The translations under genes and the position numbers were made by a program. This document shows positions 16,421 to 24,505 of a DNA stretch of 64,000 nt, one piece after another. How positions within the stretch are numbered: position 1 is the first letter of the stretch; each line of letters begins with the position of its first letter. The notes below the pieces were generated by a model. The model did no database searches and was not told the origin of the DNA. It saw nothing but the letters and a program-made list of their open reading frames with translations. The stretch is from Cellulophaga tyrosinoxydans (GTDB lineage Bacteria; Bacteroidota; Bacteroidia; Flavobacteriales; Flavobacteriaceae): positions 356,086 through 420,085 of the forward strand of contig NZ_FWXO01000001.1 in assembly GCF_900176415.1 (NCBI RefSeq), given 5' to 3'.

Positions 16421-17407
16421 ATGCAAAGAAGAAAATTTCTAAAAAGTTCGACTATTGCCACAGCTGGATTAATTTCCTCGCCAATTCTCGCATCTTGTAA
16501 AGAAGAAAATAAATCAATTATCTCAGAAAACAACAGAGAACAACCTATAGTAATTGCTACATGGAATGTTGAAAATGCCACTTCTAAAGCATGGGAGGTT
16601 TTAAAAAGCGGCGGTAGTTCTTTAGACGCAGTAGAACAAGGTGTAATGATCGAAGAGGCTGATGTAAAAAATCAGTCGGTAGGGAAAGGAGGCAGACCCG
16701 ATCGCGATGGGAATGTCACTCTTGATGCTTGCATTATGGATTCCGAAGGTAATTGCGGAGCAGTACTTTGCATAGAAAATATAGTACACCCAATTTCCGT
16801 TGCCCGAAAAGTTATGGAAGATACTCCACATGTAATGCTCGCCGGAAAAGGAGCAGAGCAATTCGCCTATGAAAAAGGATTTAAAAAGGAGAATTTACTA
16901 ACAGAAAAATCCAAACAGGAATGGTTAGAATGGAAAAAAACCGCTCAGTACAAACCTATTGTGAATATTGAAAATCACGATACCATTGGAATGCTTGCCA
17001 TAGATAATAACGGCAACATATCGGGAGCTTGCACTACTAGTGGCATGGCTTATAAGATAGCAGGTCGCGTAGGTGATTCCCCCATAATAGGCGCAGGACT
17101 TTTTGTTGATAACGAGGTTGGCGGTGCAACTGCTACAGGAGTTGGTGAGGAAGTTGTACGAACCGTGGGAAGTTTTTTAATTGTAGAATTAATGCGACAA
17201 GGCAAATCGCCTCAAGAAGCCTGCGAAGAAGGTGTTCGGAGAATTATAAAAAAGAATAAAAACAAGTTAAATTTTCAAATAGGATTTATAGCCATAAATA
17301 AAAAAGGAGAAACTGGAGGATATTGCATTCAACCAGGATTTAGCTATAGAACCTATTCCGAAGCCGGACATGTAAATAATATCCCTGAATCCTATATTAA
17401 AGAATAA
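16421..17407 (+). CDS. N4-(beta-N-acetylglucosaminyl)-L-asparaginase (glycosylasparaginase)
   Basis: N-terminal nucleophile hydrolase that splits GlcNAc-Asn, the last linkage of N-glycoproteins. The 328-residue precursor has a Tat-type signal (MQRRKFLKSS) ending in a lipobox-like LASC, so export and membrane anchoring are expected. Autocleavage should occur between Asp187 and Thr188 in HDTIGMLAID, giving the alpha and beta chains; GRVGDSPIIGAG and the CTTSGM stretch are the other conserved parts. It is divergent from cutC with a 43-base intergenic region and is followed, 58 bases on, by polA. It points to use of eukaryotic or algal glycoproteins. Confidence 0.92.
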   Translation: MQRRKFLKSSTIATAGLISSPILASCKEENKSIISENNREQPIVIATWNVENATSKAWEVLKSGGSSLDAVEQGVMIEEADVKNQSVGKGGRPDRDGNVTLDACIMDSEGNCGAVLCIENIVHPISVARKVMEDTPHVMLAGKGAEQFAYEKGFKKENLLTEKSKQEWLEWKKTAQYKPIVNIENHDTIGMLAIDNNGNISGACTTSGMAYKIAGRVGDSPIIGAGLFVDNEVGGATATGVGEEVVRTVGSFLIVELMRQGKSPQEACEEGVRRIIKKNKNKLNFQIGFIAINKKGETGGYCIQPGFSYRTYSEAGHVNNIPESYIKE

Positions 17408-17465
17408 ATTAATAAATGGAATTAGATAATCTTCGTAGTTTTGGAATTCTACAATAAAAATTAAA

Positions 17466-20309
17466 ATGGCAGATCAAAAAAGACTTTTTCTACTCGATGC
17501 ATATGCATTAATATTTCGTGGCTATTACGCCTTAATAAAAAACCCAAGAATCAATTCTAAAGGAATGGATACTTCGGCAATTATGGGGTTTATGAATTCA
17601 CTTCTTGATGTAATTCGTCGTGAAAAACCAGATCATTTAGCCGTTTGTTTCGACAAAGGCGGTAGCGCTGAACGCACGGAACTTTTCCCTGAATACAAAG
17701 CTAATCGCGATGAAACTCCCGATGCGATTCGTATTGCAGTACCCTACATACAAGAAATATTAAAAGCCATGCATATTCCGGTTGTTGTCTTAGAAGGATG
17801 GGAAGCCGATGATATTATTGGAACTTTAGCCAAACAAGCTGAAAAAGAAGATTACAAAGTATTTATGGTAACCCCCGATAAAGATTTTGGTCAACTAGTT
17901 TCTGAAAACATTTTTATGTATAGACCTGCACGAATGGGCAATGGTATAGAAATATGGGGAATTCCAGAAGTTCAAGAACGTTTTGGCGTACAACGCCCAG
18001 AACAAGTAATAGACTATCTGGGAATGATGGGTGATGCTAGTGACAATATTCCAGGGCTGCCTGGAGTTGGTGATAAAACAGCAAAGAAATTTCTGGAAGA
18101 ATTTGGAACCATGGAAAATCTTTTAGCAAATACAGATAAGCTAAAAGGCAAAATGAAAGAAAAAGTAAAAGAAAATGCCGAGTTAGGATTATTATCAAAA
18201 AAGTTAGCCACCATTTGCACCGATTGTGATGTAAAATTCAATGCAAAAGATTACGAATTATCTGTCCCTGATGCAGAGAAAGTACAAGTGCTTTTTGAAG
18301 AACTAGAGTTTAGACGATTAAAAGATCAATTTTTAAAACTATTCTCTGAGGAAGACACTACTGAAATTTCAGAAACATCTAGCTCATCTAACACAACCAC
18401 AAAGACGCAACCAAAAGAAGCTGGTAGCGGACAATTTTCATTGTTTGGAGCAGACCCATCTACCATTGCAGAAACTGTTCAGGATTATTCTAGCCGAAAA
18501 ACCATTAAAGATATTGCCCATATTTACCAGAGTATCGCGCCAGGCATGGCAATGAAGCTATTCCTGAAAAACCTAATGCAGCAAAAAGCAGTTTGTTTTG
18601 ACACAGAGACCACTGGCCTGAATCCTCTTACCGCAGAACTTGTTGGTATTGCATTTTCTTGGGAATCAACTAAAGGATTCTATATACCATTTCCACAGCA
18701 AAAAGAAGAAGCCCAAGCTCTAATCGAGGAACTTCACCCATTTTTTGAAAATGAAAATATTGAAAAGATAGGGCAGAATTTAAAATACGATATTAAGGTA
18801 CTAGACAAATATAATATCAAAGTAAAAGGAAAGTGTTTTGACACTATGCTCGCACACTATCTGATCAATCCAGATATGCGTCATAATATGGATGTGCTTG
18901 CAGAAACTTACTTAAATTATACTCCTGTTTCTATCACCGAATTGATTGGTAAAAAAGGAAAAAATCAATTAAATATGCGCGATGTTCCATTAGAAGAACA
19001 AACCGAATATGCTGTTGAAGATGCAGACGTAACGTTCCAATTAGCACAACATTTTAAACCTGAATTATCTGAAGCTAACACCGAAGAATTATTTAATGCT
19101 ATAGAAATACCCTTGCTCCATGTGCTTGCAGATATGGAATTAGAAGGTATTAATTTAGACAAAGAATTTCTAAACTCCCTTTCGAAAGATTTAGATAATG
19201 ACATTAATACATTAGAAGCTAAAATCTACGAGGCAGCAGGTGAAGAATTTAATATTGCATCTCCAAAACAATTAGGAGATATTCTGTTTGACAAACTTAA
19301 ATTGGTGGACAAACCTAAAAAAACCAAAACTGGTCAATATTCTACAGCCGAAGATGTACTTTCATATTTAGCAAAAGATCATGAAATCATAAAAAATGTA
19401 TTAGAATATCGTGGTCTCGCAAAACTTAAGAGCACTTATGTTGATGCATTACCCACACAAATTGAAGAAAGCACAGGAAGAGTCCATACAGACTATATGC
19501 AAACTGTGGCAGCAACAGGGCGTTTAAGTAGCAACAACCCTAATCTTCAAAATATTCCTATCAGAACCGAAAGAGGAAGACAAGTACGTAAAGCATTTGT
19601 TCCAAGAAATGAAAATTACATTTTACTTGCTGCGGATTATTCTCAAATAGAACTTAGAATAATTGCCGCTTTGAGTGAAGAAACTACCATGATTGAAGCT
19701 TTTAAAAATGGAGAAGACATTCACGCATCAACAGCATCAAAAGTATTCAATGTTCCTTTAAACGAAGTTACAAGAGAGCAACGAAGTAACGCTAAAACAG
19801 TTAATTTCGGAATTATCTATGGTGTATCTGCATTTGGATTAAGCAACCAAACAGATTTATCAAGAGGAGAAGCTAAGGATTTGATTGACACCTATTATAA
19901 AACCTATCCTAAATTGCGTAACTACATGAGTGAGCAAGTAGATTTTGCTCGAGAAAATGGCTATGTACAAACCGTATTAGGCAGACGTCGATATTTAAAA
20001 GACATTAACGGAAGTAATGCTATTGTTCGTGGTGCCGCAGAACGCAACGCCGTAAACGCGCCTATACAAGGTAGTGCTGCAGATATTATAAAAATAGCCA
20101 TGATTAATATTCATAAAAAGCTTGAAGAAGGTAATTACAAAACCAAAATGCTTTTACAAGTACATGATGAATTAGTTTTTGACGTTTACAAGCCAGAGTT
20201 AGAGATAATGAAAACCATGATTAAATCCGAAATGGAAAATGCTTATAAAATTGCAGTACCACTAGATGTAGAAGTTGGTGTTGGAGAGAATTGGCTGGAA
20301 GCGCATTAA
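17466..20309 (+). CDS. polA: DNA polymerase I
   Basis: Family A DNA polymerase for Okazaki-fragment processing and repair, 947 residues. Domains in order: 5'-nuclease (about 1-290, LFLLDAYALIFRGYYA and the acidic metal-site residues in EGWEADDIIG and VTPDKDFGQL), an S/T-rich linker, a 3'-5' exonuclease that looks active (DTETTG near 379, NLKYDIKVL, EDADVTF), and the polymerase domain with DYSQIELRI near residue 724, the O-helix RSNAKTVNFGIIYG and QVHDELVFD near 899. A TAGTTTTG element at 17436-17443 could serve as a -7 box 22 bases upstream of the start. A bidirectional terminator follows. Confidence 0.97.
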   Translation: MADQKRLFLLDAYALIFRGYYALIKNPRINSKGMDTSAIMGFMNSLLDVIRREKPDHLAVCFDKGGSAERTELFPEYKANRDETPDAIRIAVPYIQEILKAMHIPVVVLEGWEADDIIGTLAKQAEKEDYKVFMVTPDKDFGQLVSENIFMYRPARMGNGIEIWGIPEVQERFGVQRPEQVIDYLGMMGDASDNIPGLPGVGDKTAKKFLEEFGTMENLLANTDKLKGKMKEKVKENAELGLLSKKLATICTDCDVKFNAKDYELSVPDAEKVQVLFEELEFRRLKDQFLKLFSEEDTTEISETSSSSNTTTKTQPKEAGSGQFSLFGADPSTIAETVQDYSSRKTIKDIAHIYQSIAPGMAMKLFLKNLMQQKAVCFDTETTGLNPLTAELVGIAFSWESTKGFYIPFPQQKEEAQALIEELHPFFENENIEKIGQNLKYDIKVLDKYNIKVKGKCFDTMLAHYLINPDMRHNMDVLAETYLNYTPVSITELIGKKGKNQLNMRDVPLEEQTEYAVEDADVTFQLAQHFKPELSEANTEELFNAIEIPLLHVLADMELEGINLDKEFLNSLSKDLDNDINTLEAKIYEAAGEEFNIASPKQLGDILFDKLKLVDKPKKTKTGQYSTAEDVLSYLAKDHEIIKNVLEYRGLAKLKSTYVDALPTQIEESTGRVHTDYMQTVAATGRLSSNNPNLQNIPIRTERGRQVRKAFVPRNENYILLAADYSQIELRIIAALSEETTMIEAFKNGEDIHASTASKVFNVPLNEVTREQRSNAKTVNFGIIYGVSAFGLSNQTDLSRGEAKDLIDTYYKTYPKLRNYMSEQVDFARENGYVQTVLGRRRYLKDINGSNAIVRGAAERNAVNAPIQGSAADIIKIAMINIHKKLEEGNYKTKMLLQVHDELVFDVYKPELEIMKTMIKSEMENAYKIAVPLDVEVGVGENWLEAH

Positions 20310-20314
20310 AAAAT

Positions 20315-20347
20315 AAAATCCCCTTGAAAATTCAAGGGGATTTTTTT
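20315..20347. terminator. Bidirectional terminator between polA and the lipoprotein gene
   Basis: ATCCCCTTGAA and TTCAAGGGGAT form an 11-bp stem, with A-rich sequence on the left and seven T on the right. It starts five bases after the polA stop and serves both convergent genes. Confidence 0.85.
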
Positions 20348-20364
20348 ATAACTTTAAATTTACA

Positions 20365-20862
20365 CTATTCTCGAACAAAAATGGCCTTGGTACCGGCTAA
20401 ATTATCTTCATTTATTACTTCTCCAGGTACAGTTAAGGTATCACCATCAATATTTATAGTAATGGTTTCTATAGCTCCATTACCGTTAATGAACGATAAT
20501 TGATTTCCTTCTAACTCCCAGACACTCGTAGAGTTTCTAACATTTATTGGACATTCTATTAATAAACCTGTTCCAGATGAATTTACACTATTACCGGTTT
20601 CAGTAAAATCTCTAAAAGATACATTCACGGTTTGGTCTGCTTTAAAATCATAGGTCAGAATATCACAACCGCCATTCACCAACACCGTTAAAATATCATT
20701 GGACAATTTTATATTACCTGTGGCACCATCAGCATCGATATTAGAAAATGTCCAAACCCCTATAAGGGAATTTGAGTCAAAATTACTATCATCTTCTTTG
20801 TCTTCCGAACAAGATAAAACACCGATAGCAGTTACAAACAGCATTAAAATTATTTTTTTCAT
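20365..20862 (-). CDS. Lipocalin-like lipoprotein
   Basis: A 165-residue predicted lipoprotein: signal MKKIILMLFVTAIGVLSCSEDKEDD with lipobox VLSC (Cys18), an acidic linker of the kind that marks surface or outer-membrane lipoproteins in Flavobacteriaceae, then a beta-rich domain beginning SLIGVWTFSNIDADG, a start typical for lipocalin-like domains of Bacteroidota. Two cysteines (GGCDIL, LIECPI) may form a disulfide. It is monocistronic, convergent with polA. Ligand and role are unknown. Confidence 0.72.
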   Translation of the reverse strand: MKKIILMLFVTAIGVLSCSEDKEDDSNFDSNSLIGVWTFSNIDADGATGNIKLSNDILTVLVNGGCDILTYDFKADQTVNVSFRDFTETGNSVNSSGTGLLIECPINVRNSTSVWELEGNQLSFINGNGAIETITINIDGDTLTVPGEVINEDNLAGTKAIFVRE

Positions 20863-21059
20863 TATATTTTGATAAAGGTTAAGTTATGCAATAGCAAACG
20901 AAAAAAGTTTATTTCTAGTATAAACCTCAATTTCAGCATACCTTTAATAACCTTATATTTAGCTGTGCATACAACCTAATAATTTGGTTATTTCAGCGTT
21001 AAAAACAGTAAAAAAGCATAATCTTTAAAAAAATATTTAAATAATTTAGAAACAAGCAT

Positions 21060-21089
21060 TTGTAATTCAAGTTTATAATTGTACATTTG
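21060..21089 (+). promoter_or_regulatory. Promoter for rplM-rpsI
   Basis: TTG at 21060-21062, 19 bases, then TACATTTG at 21082-21089: a full match to the Bacteroidota -33/-7 consensus, 46 bases upstream of the rplM start. The intergenic stretch from 20863 to 21059 otherwise shows only AT-rich sequence and a loose palindrome near 20970. Confidence 0.68.
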
Positions 21090-21135
21090 CACCCCATTAA
21101 ACGGGATTTAAGTGTTTAATAAATAAAAAAGTACT

Positions 21136-21591
21136 GTGGACACATTAAGTTACAAGACAATTTCCGCTAACAAAGCAACTGTTGATAAGCAATGGGTTTT
21201 GGTTGATGCAGAAGGAGAGACATTAGGTCGTTTTGCTTCAAAAGTTGCAAAATTACTAAGAGGAAAATATAAGCCAAGCTTTACACCACACGTAGATTGT
21301 GGAGACAACGTTGTTGTTATTAATGCTGAGAAAATTAACTTGACAGGTAACAAGTGGGAAAGCAAAACCTACGTACGCCACACTGGATACCCAGGAGGTC
21401 AAAGATTTCAAACAGCTAAAGAAGCTTTAGTTAAAAACCCAGTTAGCATCGTAGAGCGTTCTGTAAAAGGAATGTTACCTAAAAATAGATTAGGTGCTGC
21501 AATCTTCCGTAATCTAAAAGTTTACGAAGGTGCTCAACATGGTCAAGAAGCTCAAAAACCAACCGTAATTAATTTAAAGGACCTTAAATAA
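21136..21591 (+). CDS. rplM: 50S ribosomal protein L13
   Basis: Early-assembly protein of the large subunit, 151 residues. The start is GTG at 21136 (read as MDTLSYKTISANKATVDKQW); no in-frame ATG fits the family N-terminus. LGRFASKVAKLLRGKYKPSF, VVVINAEKI, YPGGQR and MLPKNRLG are the usual conserved blocks. The rpsI start codon follows the TAA stop with no gap, so the two are translated together, as in most bacteria. Confidence 0.97.
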   Translation: MDTLSYKTISANKATVDKQWVLVDAEGETLGRFASKVAKLLRGKYKPSFTPHVDCGDNVVVINAEKINLTGNKWESKTYVRHTGYPGGQRFQTAKEALVKNPVSIVERSVKGMLPKNRLGAAIFRNLKVYEGAQHGQEAQKPTVINLKDLK

Positions 21592-21978
21592 ATGGAGGTA
21601 ATTCACAAAATAGGAAGAAGAAAAACGGCTGTTGCACGTGTTTATCTTTCAGAAGGAGACGGTAAAATTACTGTTAACAAAAAAGAGTTAGAAGTATATT
21701 TCCCAACTGCTACTTTACAATACAAAGTAAAACAAGCATTTTCATTAACAAATACTGAAGATGTTTACAATGTAAATGTAAATGTATTTGGTGGTGGAAT
21801 TACCGGACAAGCAGAAGCTATACGTTTAGCATTATCAAGAGCACTTTGCGAAGTAGATGCTGAAAATAGATCTATTCTTAAACCAGAAGGTTTACTTACA
21901 AGAGACCCAAGAATGGTTGAACGTAAGAAATTTGGTCAGAAGAAAGCTCGTAAGAAATTCCAATTCTCTAAACGTTAA
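21592..21978 (+). CDS. rpsI: 30S ribosomal protein S9
   Basis: Small-subunit protein whose C-terminal tail reaches the P-site tRNA; 128 residues, usual length. Conserved parts include [59 protein letters not shown] with the terminal KR. It directly abuts rplM and is followed by a hairpin with a weak T-tract (22034-22067) before rpsB. Confidence 0.97.
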   Translation: MEVIHKIGRRKTAVARVYLSEGDGKITVNKKELEVYFPTATLQYKVKQAFSLTNTEDVYNVNVNVFGGGITGQAEAIRLALSRALCEVDAENRSILKPEGLLTRDPRMVERKKFGQKKARKKFQFSKR

Positions 21979-22033
21979 TATTAGCGAATTGTTTTTTAAA
22001 CTGAATTTATTCAGTTTATACATAAGTTCATTG

Positions 22034-22067
22034 AAAGCCCTGAAAATATTTTTCAGGGTTAAATTTT
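22034..22067 (+). terminator. Weak terminator after rpsI
   Basis: CCCTGAAAA (22038-22046) pairs with TTTTCAGGG (22050-22058), followed by TTAAATTTT. The T-tract is broken, so partial readthrough into rpsB-tsf is likely. Confidence 0.6.
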
Positions 22068-22084
22068 AAAATCAAGTTGTTGTT

Positions 22085-22151
22085 GTCCAAAGGCATACAG
22101 CTTTTGGAAACTAGTTTAGCATCTAAATATTGGAGGCCACTTTTAAGTGCC
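22085..22151 (+). promoter_or_regulatory. Structured leader of rpsB
   Basis: Two hairpins can be drawn in the 218-base gap before rpsB: CCAAAG with CTTTTGG (about 22088-22109) and GGCCACTT with AAGTGCC (about 22133-22150, one bulge). No good -33/-7 promoter is seen between them and rpsI. Long structured leaders before rpsB are known as S2-responsive elements in other phyla, but this one does not match a form I recognise. It is a candidate autoregulatory leader only. Confidence 0.4.
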
Positions 22152-22196
22152 ACTTTAATATTGCTAATTCAACAGAACGTAAACTAAGTACAAAAA

Positions 22197-23234
22197 ATGG
22201 CAAGAAAAATCGAAGTAAAAGAATTATTAGAAGCAGGTGTACACTTTGGTCACCTAACTAGAAAATGGAATCCAAACATGGCTCCTTACATCTACATGGA
22301 GCGTAATGGTATTCACGTAATTAACCTTTACAAAACAGCTGCGAAATTAGAAGAAGCTAATGAAGCTCTTAAAAAAATTGCAGCATCAGGAAGAAAAATT
22401 CTTTTCGTTGCAACTAAAAAGCAAGCAAAAGATATCGTTTCAGAAAAAGTATCTAAAGTAAACATGCCTTACATCACTGAAAGATGGCCAGGTGGTATGT
22501 TAACCAATTTCGTAACTATTCGTAAAGCTGTTAAGAAAATGGCTTCTATTGATAGAATGAAAAAAGATGGTACTTTCTTAACTCTTTCTAAAAAAGAACG
22601 TTTACAAGTAGACCGTTTACGTGCTAAGTTAGAAAAGAACTTAGGTTCTATTTCTGAAATGACACGTTTACCAGGTGCATTATTCATTGTTGATACAATG
22701 CGTGAGCACATTGCTGTAAAAGAAGCTATAAAATTAAATATTCCAATTTTCGCAATGGCGGATACAAATTCTGACCCAAGATTATTGGATTATATTATTC
22801 CTTCTAACGATGATGCTTCTAAATCTATCGAAGCTATATTATCACATGTAACTGAAGCAATTGCTGAAGGTTTATCTGAGCGTAAATCAGAAAAACAATC
22901 AGGAAAAGAAGGAGATGATGCTGAGAAAGCACCAAAAAAGAAAAAAGTAGAAGCTAAGGCTAAAGTTGAAGATTCTGATGAATCAGATGATTTAACTAAA
23001 GTTGAAGGAATTGGACCAAAAATTTCTGAAATCTTCCAAAATTCAGGTATTAATTCTTTCGAAGATTTAGCTGATAAATCTGAGGATGAATTAAATGTAA
23101 TATTAGCTGCTGCTGGTTCTAAATTCGCTTCTAAAAATCCTGCTTCATGGCCAAAACAAGCAAAAATGGCTGCTGATGGTAAATGGGATGAATTAAAAGA
23201 ATGGCAAGATAACGTTAAAGGTGGTATAGAATAA
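22197..23234 (+). CDS. rpsB: 30S ribosomal protein S2 with C-terminal helix-hairpin-helix extension
   Basis: Small-subunit protein needed for S1 binding and mRNA docking. The S2 core (about 1-232) is standard: LLEAGVHFGHLTRKWNP, YIYMERNGIHVINLYKT, ITERWPGGMLTN, PGALFIVDTMREHIAVKEA and IPIFAMADTNSDP. At 345 residues it is about 100 longer than typical S2. The extra part is an acidic/lysine-rich linker (KKKKVEAKAKVEDSDESDD, about 244-262) and a helix-hairpin-helix-like domain (LTKVEGIGPKISEIFQNSG from about 264) ending with a tryptophan-rich WPKQAKMAADGKWDELKEWQ. Similar domains are found on L21 of Bacteroidota. The domain may add an RNA contact. It is co-transcribed with tsf. Confidence 0.95.
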   Translation: MARKIEVKELLEAGVHFGHLTRKWNPNMAPYIYMERNGIHVINLYKTAAKLEEANEALKKIAASGRKILFVATKKQAKDIVSEKVSKVNMPYITERWPGGMLTNFVTIRKAVKKMASIDRMKKDGTFLTLSKKERLQVDRLRAKLEKNLGSISEMTRLPGALFIVDTMREHIAVKEAIKLNIPIFAMADTNSDPRLLDYIIPSNDDASKSIEAILSHVTEAIAEGLSERKSEKQSGKEGDDAEKAPKKKKVEAKAKVEDSDESDDLTKVEGIGPKISEIFQNSGINSFEDLADKSEDELNVILAAAGSKFASKNPASWPKQAKMAADGKWDELKEWQDNVKGGIE

Positions 23235-23282
23235 GCCCCTTAACGATAATATATTATAAACTAAATTTTTAATTAACACTCT

Positions 23283-23320
23283 AGCTAAAAGTATAACATA
23301 CAAAAGGTATACTTTTAGCT
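23283..23320 (+). terminator. Hairpin between rpsB and tsf
   Basis: A perfect 13-bp AT-rich stem (23283-23295 with 23308-23320) with a 12-base loop is followed by TAGTTTTT. It could reduce tsf transcription relative to rpsB or protect the rpsB 3' end. It is 23 bases before the tsf start. Confidence 0.5.
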
Positions 23321-23343
23321 TAGTTTTTAAAATCTAATATAAA

Positions 23344-24303
23344 ATGGTAAAAATTACCGCCGCAGAAGTAAATAAGTTAAGACAAGCTACAGGTGCCGGA
23401 ATGATGGACTGTAAAAATGCGCTAGTAGAAGCTGAAGGAGATTTTGACAAAGCAATTGAAGTGCTTCGTAAAAAAGGACAGAAAGTTGCTGCTAAAAGAG
23501 CAGATAGAGAAAATACAGAAGGTGCTGCTATTGCAAAAGTTAATGCTGACAATACGGTTGGTGTTGCTATTGTTTTAGGCTGTGAAACGGATTTTGTTGG
23601 TAAAAACGATAACTTCGTGGCTTTAGCTAACGAACTTGCTGAAAAGGCTTTAAATTTTGATTCTAAGGAAGATTTCTTAGCCTCTGATTTTGGCGGAATG
23701 ACTGTTGCTGATAAATTAGTTGAACAAACTGGTGTTATTGGTGAAAAATTAGACATCACAGCTTTTGAAAAACTAGAAGCTCCTTACGTTGGTAGTTATG
23801 TACATATTAACAAAATTGCTGCTTTAGTTGGTTTAACTGCTAAAAATGAAGAAGTAGGTAAAGATGTTGCTATGCAAATTGCATCAATGGGTGCTACTAC
23901 TTTATCTTATAAAGATTTTGATCCTGCTTTTATTGCTGCTGAAACAGAAGCAAGAATTGCTGTAATCGAAAAAGAAAATGAAGAGTTAGGCAGATTAGGT
24001 AAAACTCTTAAAAATGTACCTCAGTACATTTCAATGGCACAATTAACTCCTGAAGTTATGGCTAAAGCAGAAGAAGTTGCTAAAGCTGAACTTAAAGCAG
24101 AAGGTAAGCCAGAGCAAATTTGGGATAAAATTCTTCCTGGTAAAATGGATCGTTTTAAGTCTGACAACACCACTCTTGATCAAGAACAGTGTTTATTAGA
24201 TCAAAACTTCATTAAAGATGATAAAATCAATGTTGCGACTTATGTTGCTTCAGCTGGTAAAGATTTAGCTGTTACAAGCTTTAAAAGAGTTTCTTTAGGA
24301 TAA
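23344..24303 (+). CDS. tsf: Elongation factor Ts
   Basis: Nucleotide-exchange factor for EF-Tu, 319 residues. The N-terminal UBA-like module (VNKLRQATGAGMMDCKNALVEAEGD) and the exchange motif CETDFVGKNDNF (about residues 79-90) are intact, followed by the two core subdomains. The C-terminal half has the insert usual for Bacteroidota. It follows rpsB in the classical order and is closed by a strong terminator. Confidence 0.97.
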   Translation: MVKITAAEVNKLRQATGAGMMDCKNALVEAEGDFDKAIEVLRKKGQKVAAKRADRENTEGAAIAKVNADNTVGVAIVLGCETDFVGKNDNFVALANELAEKALNFDSKEDFLASDFGGMTVADKLVEQTGVIGEKLDITAFEKLEAPYVGSYVHINKIAALVGLTAKNEEVGKDVAMQIASMGATTLSYKDFDPAFIAAETEARIAVIEKENEELGRLGKTLKNVPQYISMAQLTPEVMAKAEEVAKAELKAEGKPEQIWDKILPGKMDRFKSDNTTLDQEQCLLDQNFIKDDKINVATYVASAGKDLAVTSFKRVSLG

Positions 24304-24325
24304 TTTATCTTTTTAAACTTATATG

Positions 24326-24358
24326 AAAAGTCGCAATTCAAAAGATTGCGACTTTTTT
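24326..24358 (+). terminator. Terminator after tsf
   Basis: AAAAGTCGCAAT and ATTGCGACTTTT form a 12-bp stem with a 7-base loop and end in a T-tract, 22 bases after the tsf stop. Confidence 0.85.
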
Positions 24359-24457
24359 ATTGGTGGTATATTTTAAATAAGAAAACCACTTTAATAAATA
24401 CAATAACAGCTTAAGTACAATTTTTATGACCAAACATCAATCATTAACCTAAAACAA

Positions 24458-24489
24458 AAAAAAGCGATATCTTTTGATATCGCTTTTTT
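24458..24489 (-). terminator. Terminator after the M61 peptidase gene
   Basis: A perfect 14-bp stem, AAAAAAGCGATATC with GATATCGCTTTTTT, around a TTTT loop. On the minus strand it lies 16 bases beyond the peptidase stop. The 99 bases between it and the tsf terminator hold nothing I recognise. Confidence 0.85.
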
Positions 24490-24505
24490 CATTAGAATGA
24501 TAAAC

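Noticed and set aside
20970-20986. Loose palindrome AACCTAATAATTTGGTT before rplM
   Set aside because: It is AT-rich with a central mismatch and can arise by chance in this base composition; no second copy noted.
23334-23759. 141-codon minus-strand frame over tsf
   Set aside because: Antisense to EF-Ts; Ser/Ala-rich shadow of alanine/lysine-rich coding sequence.
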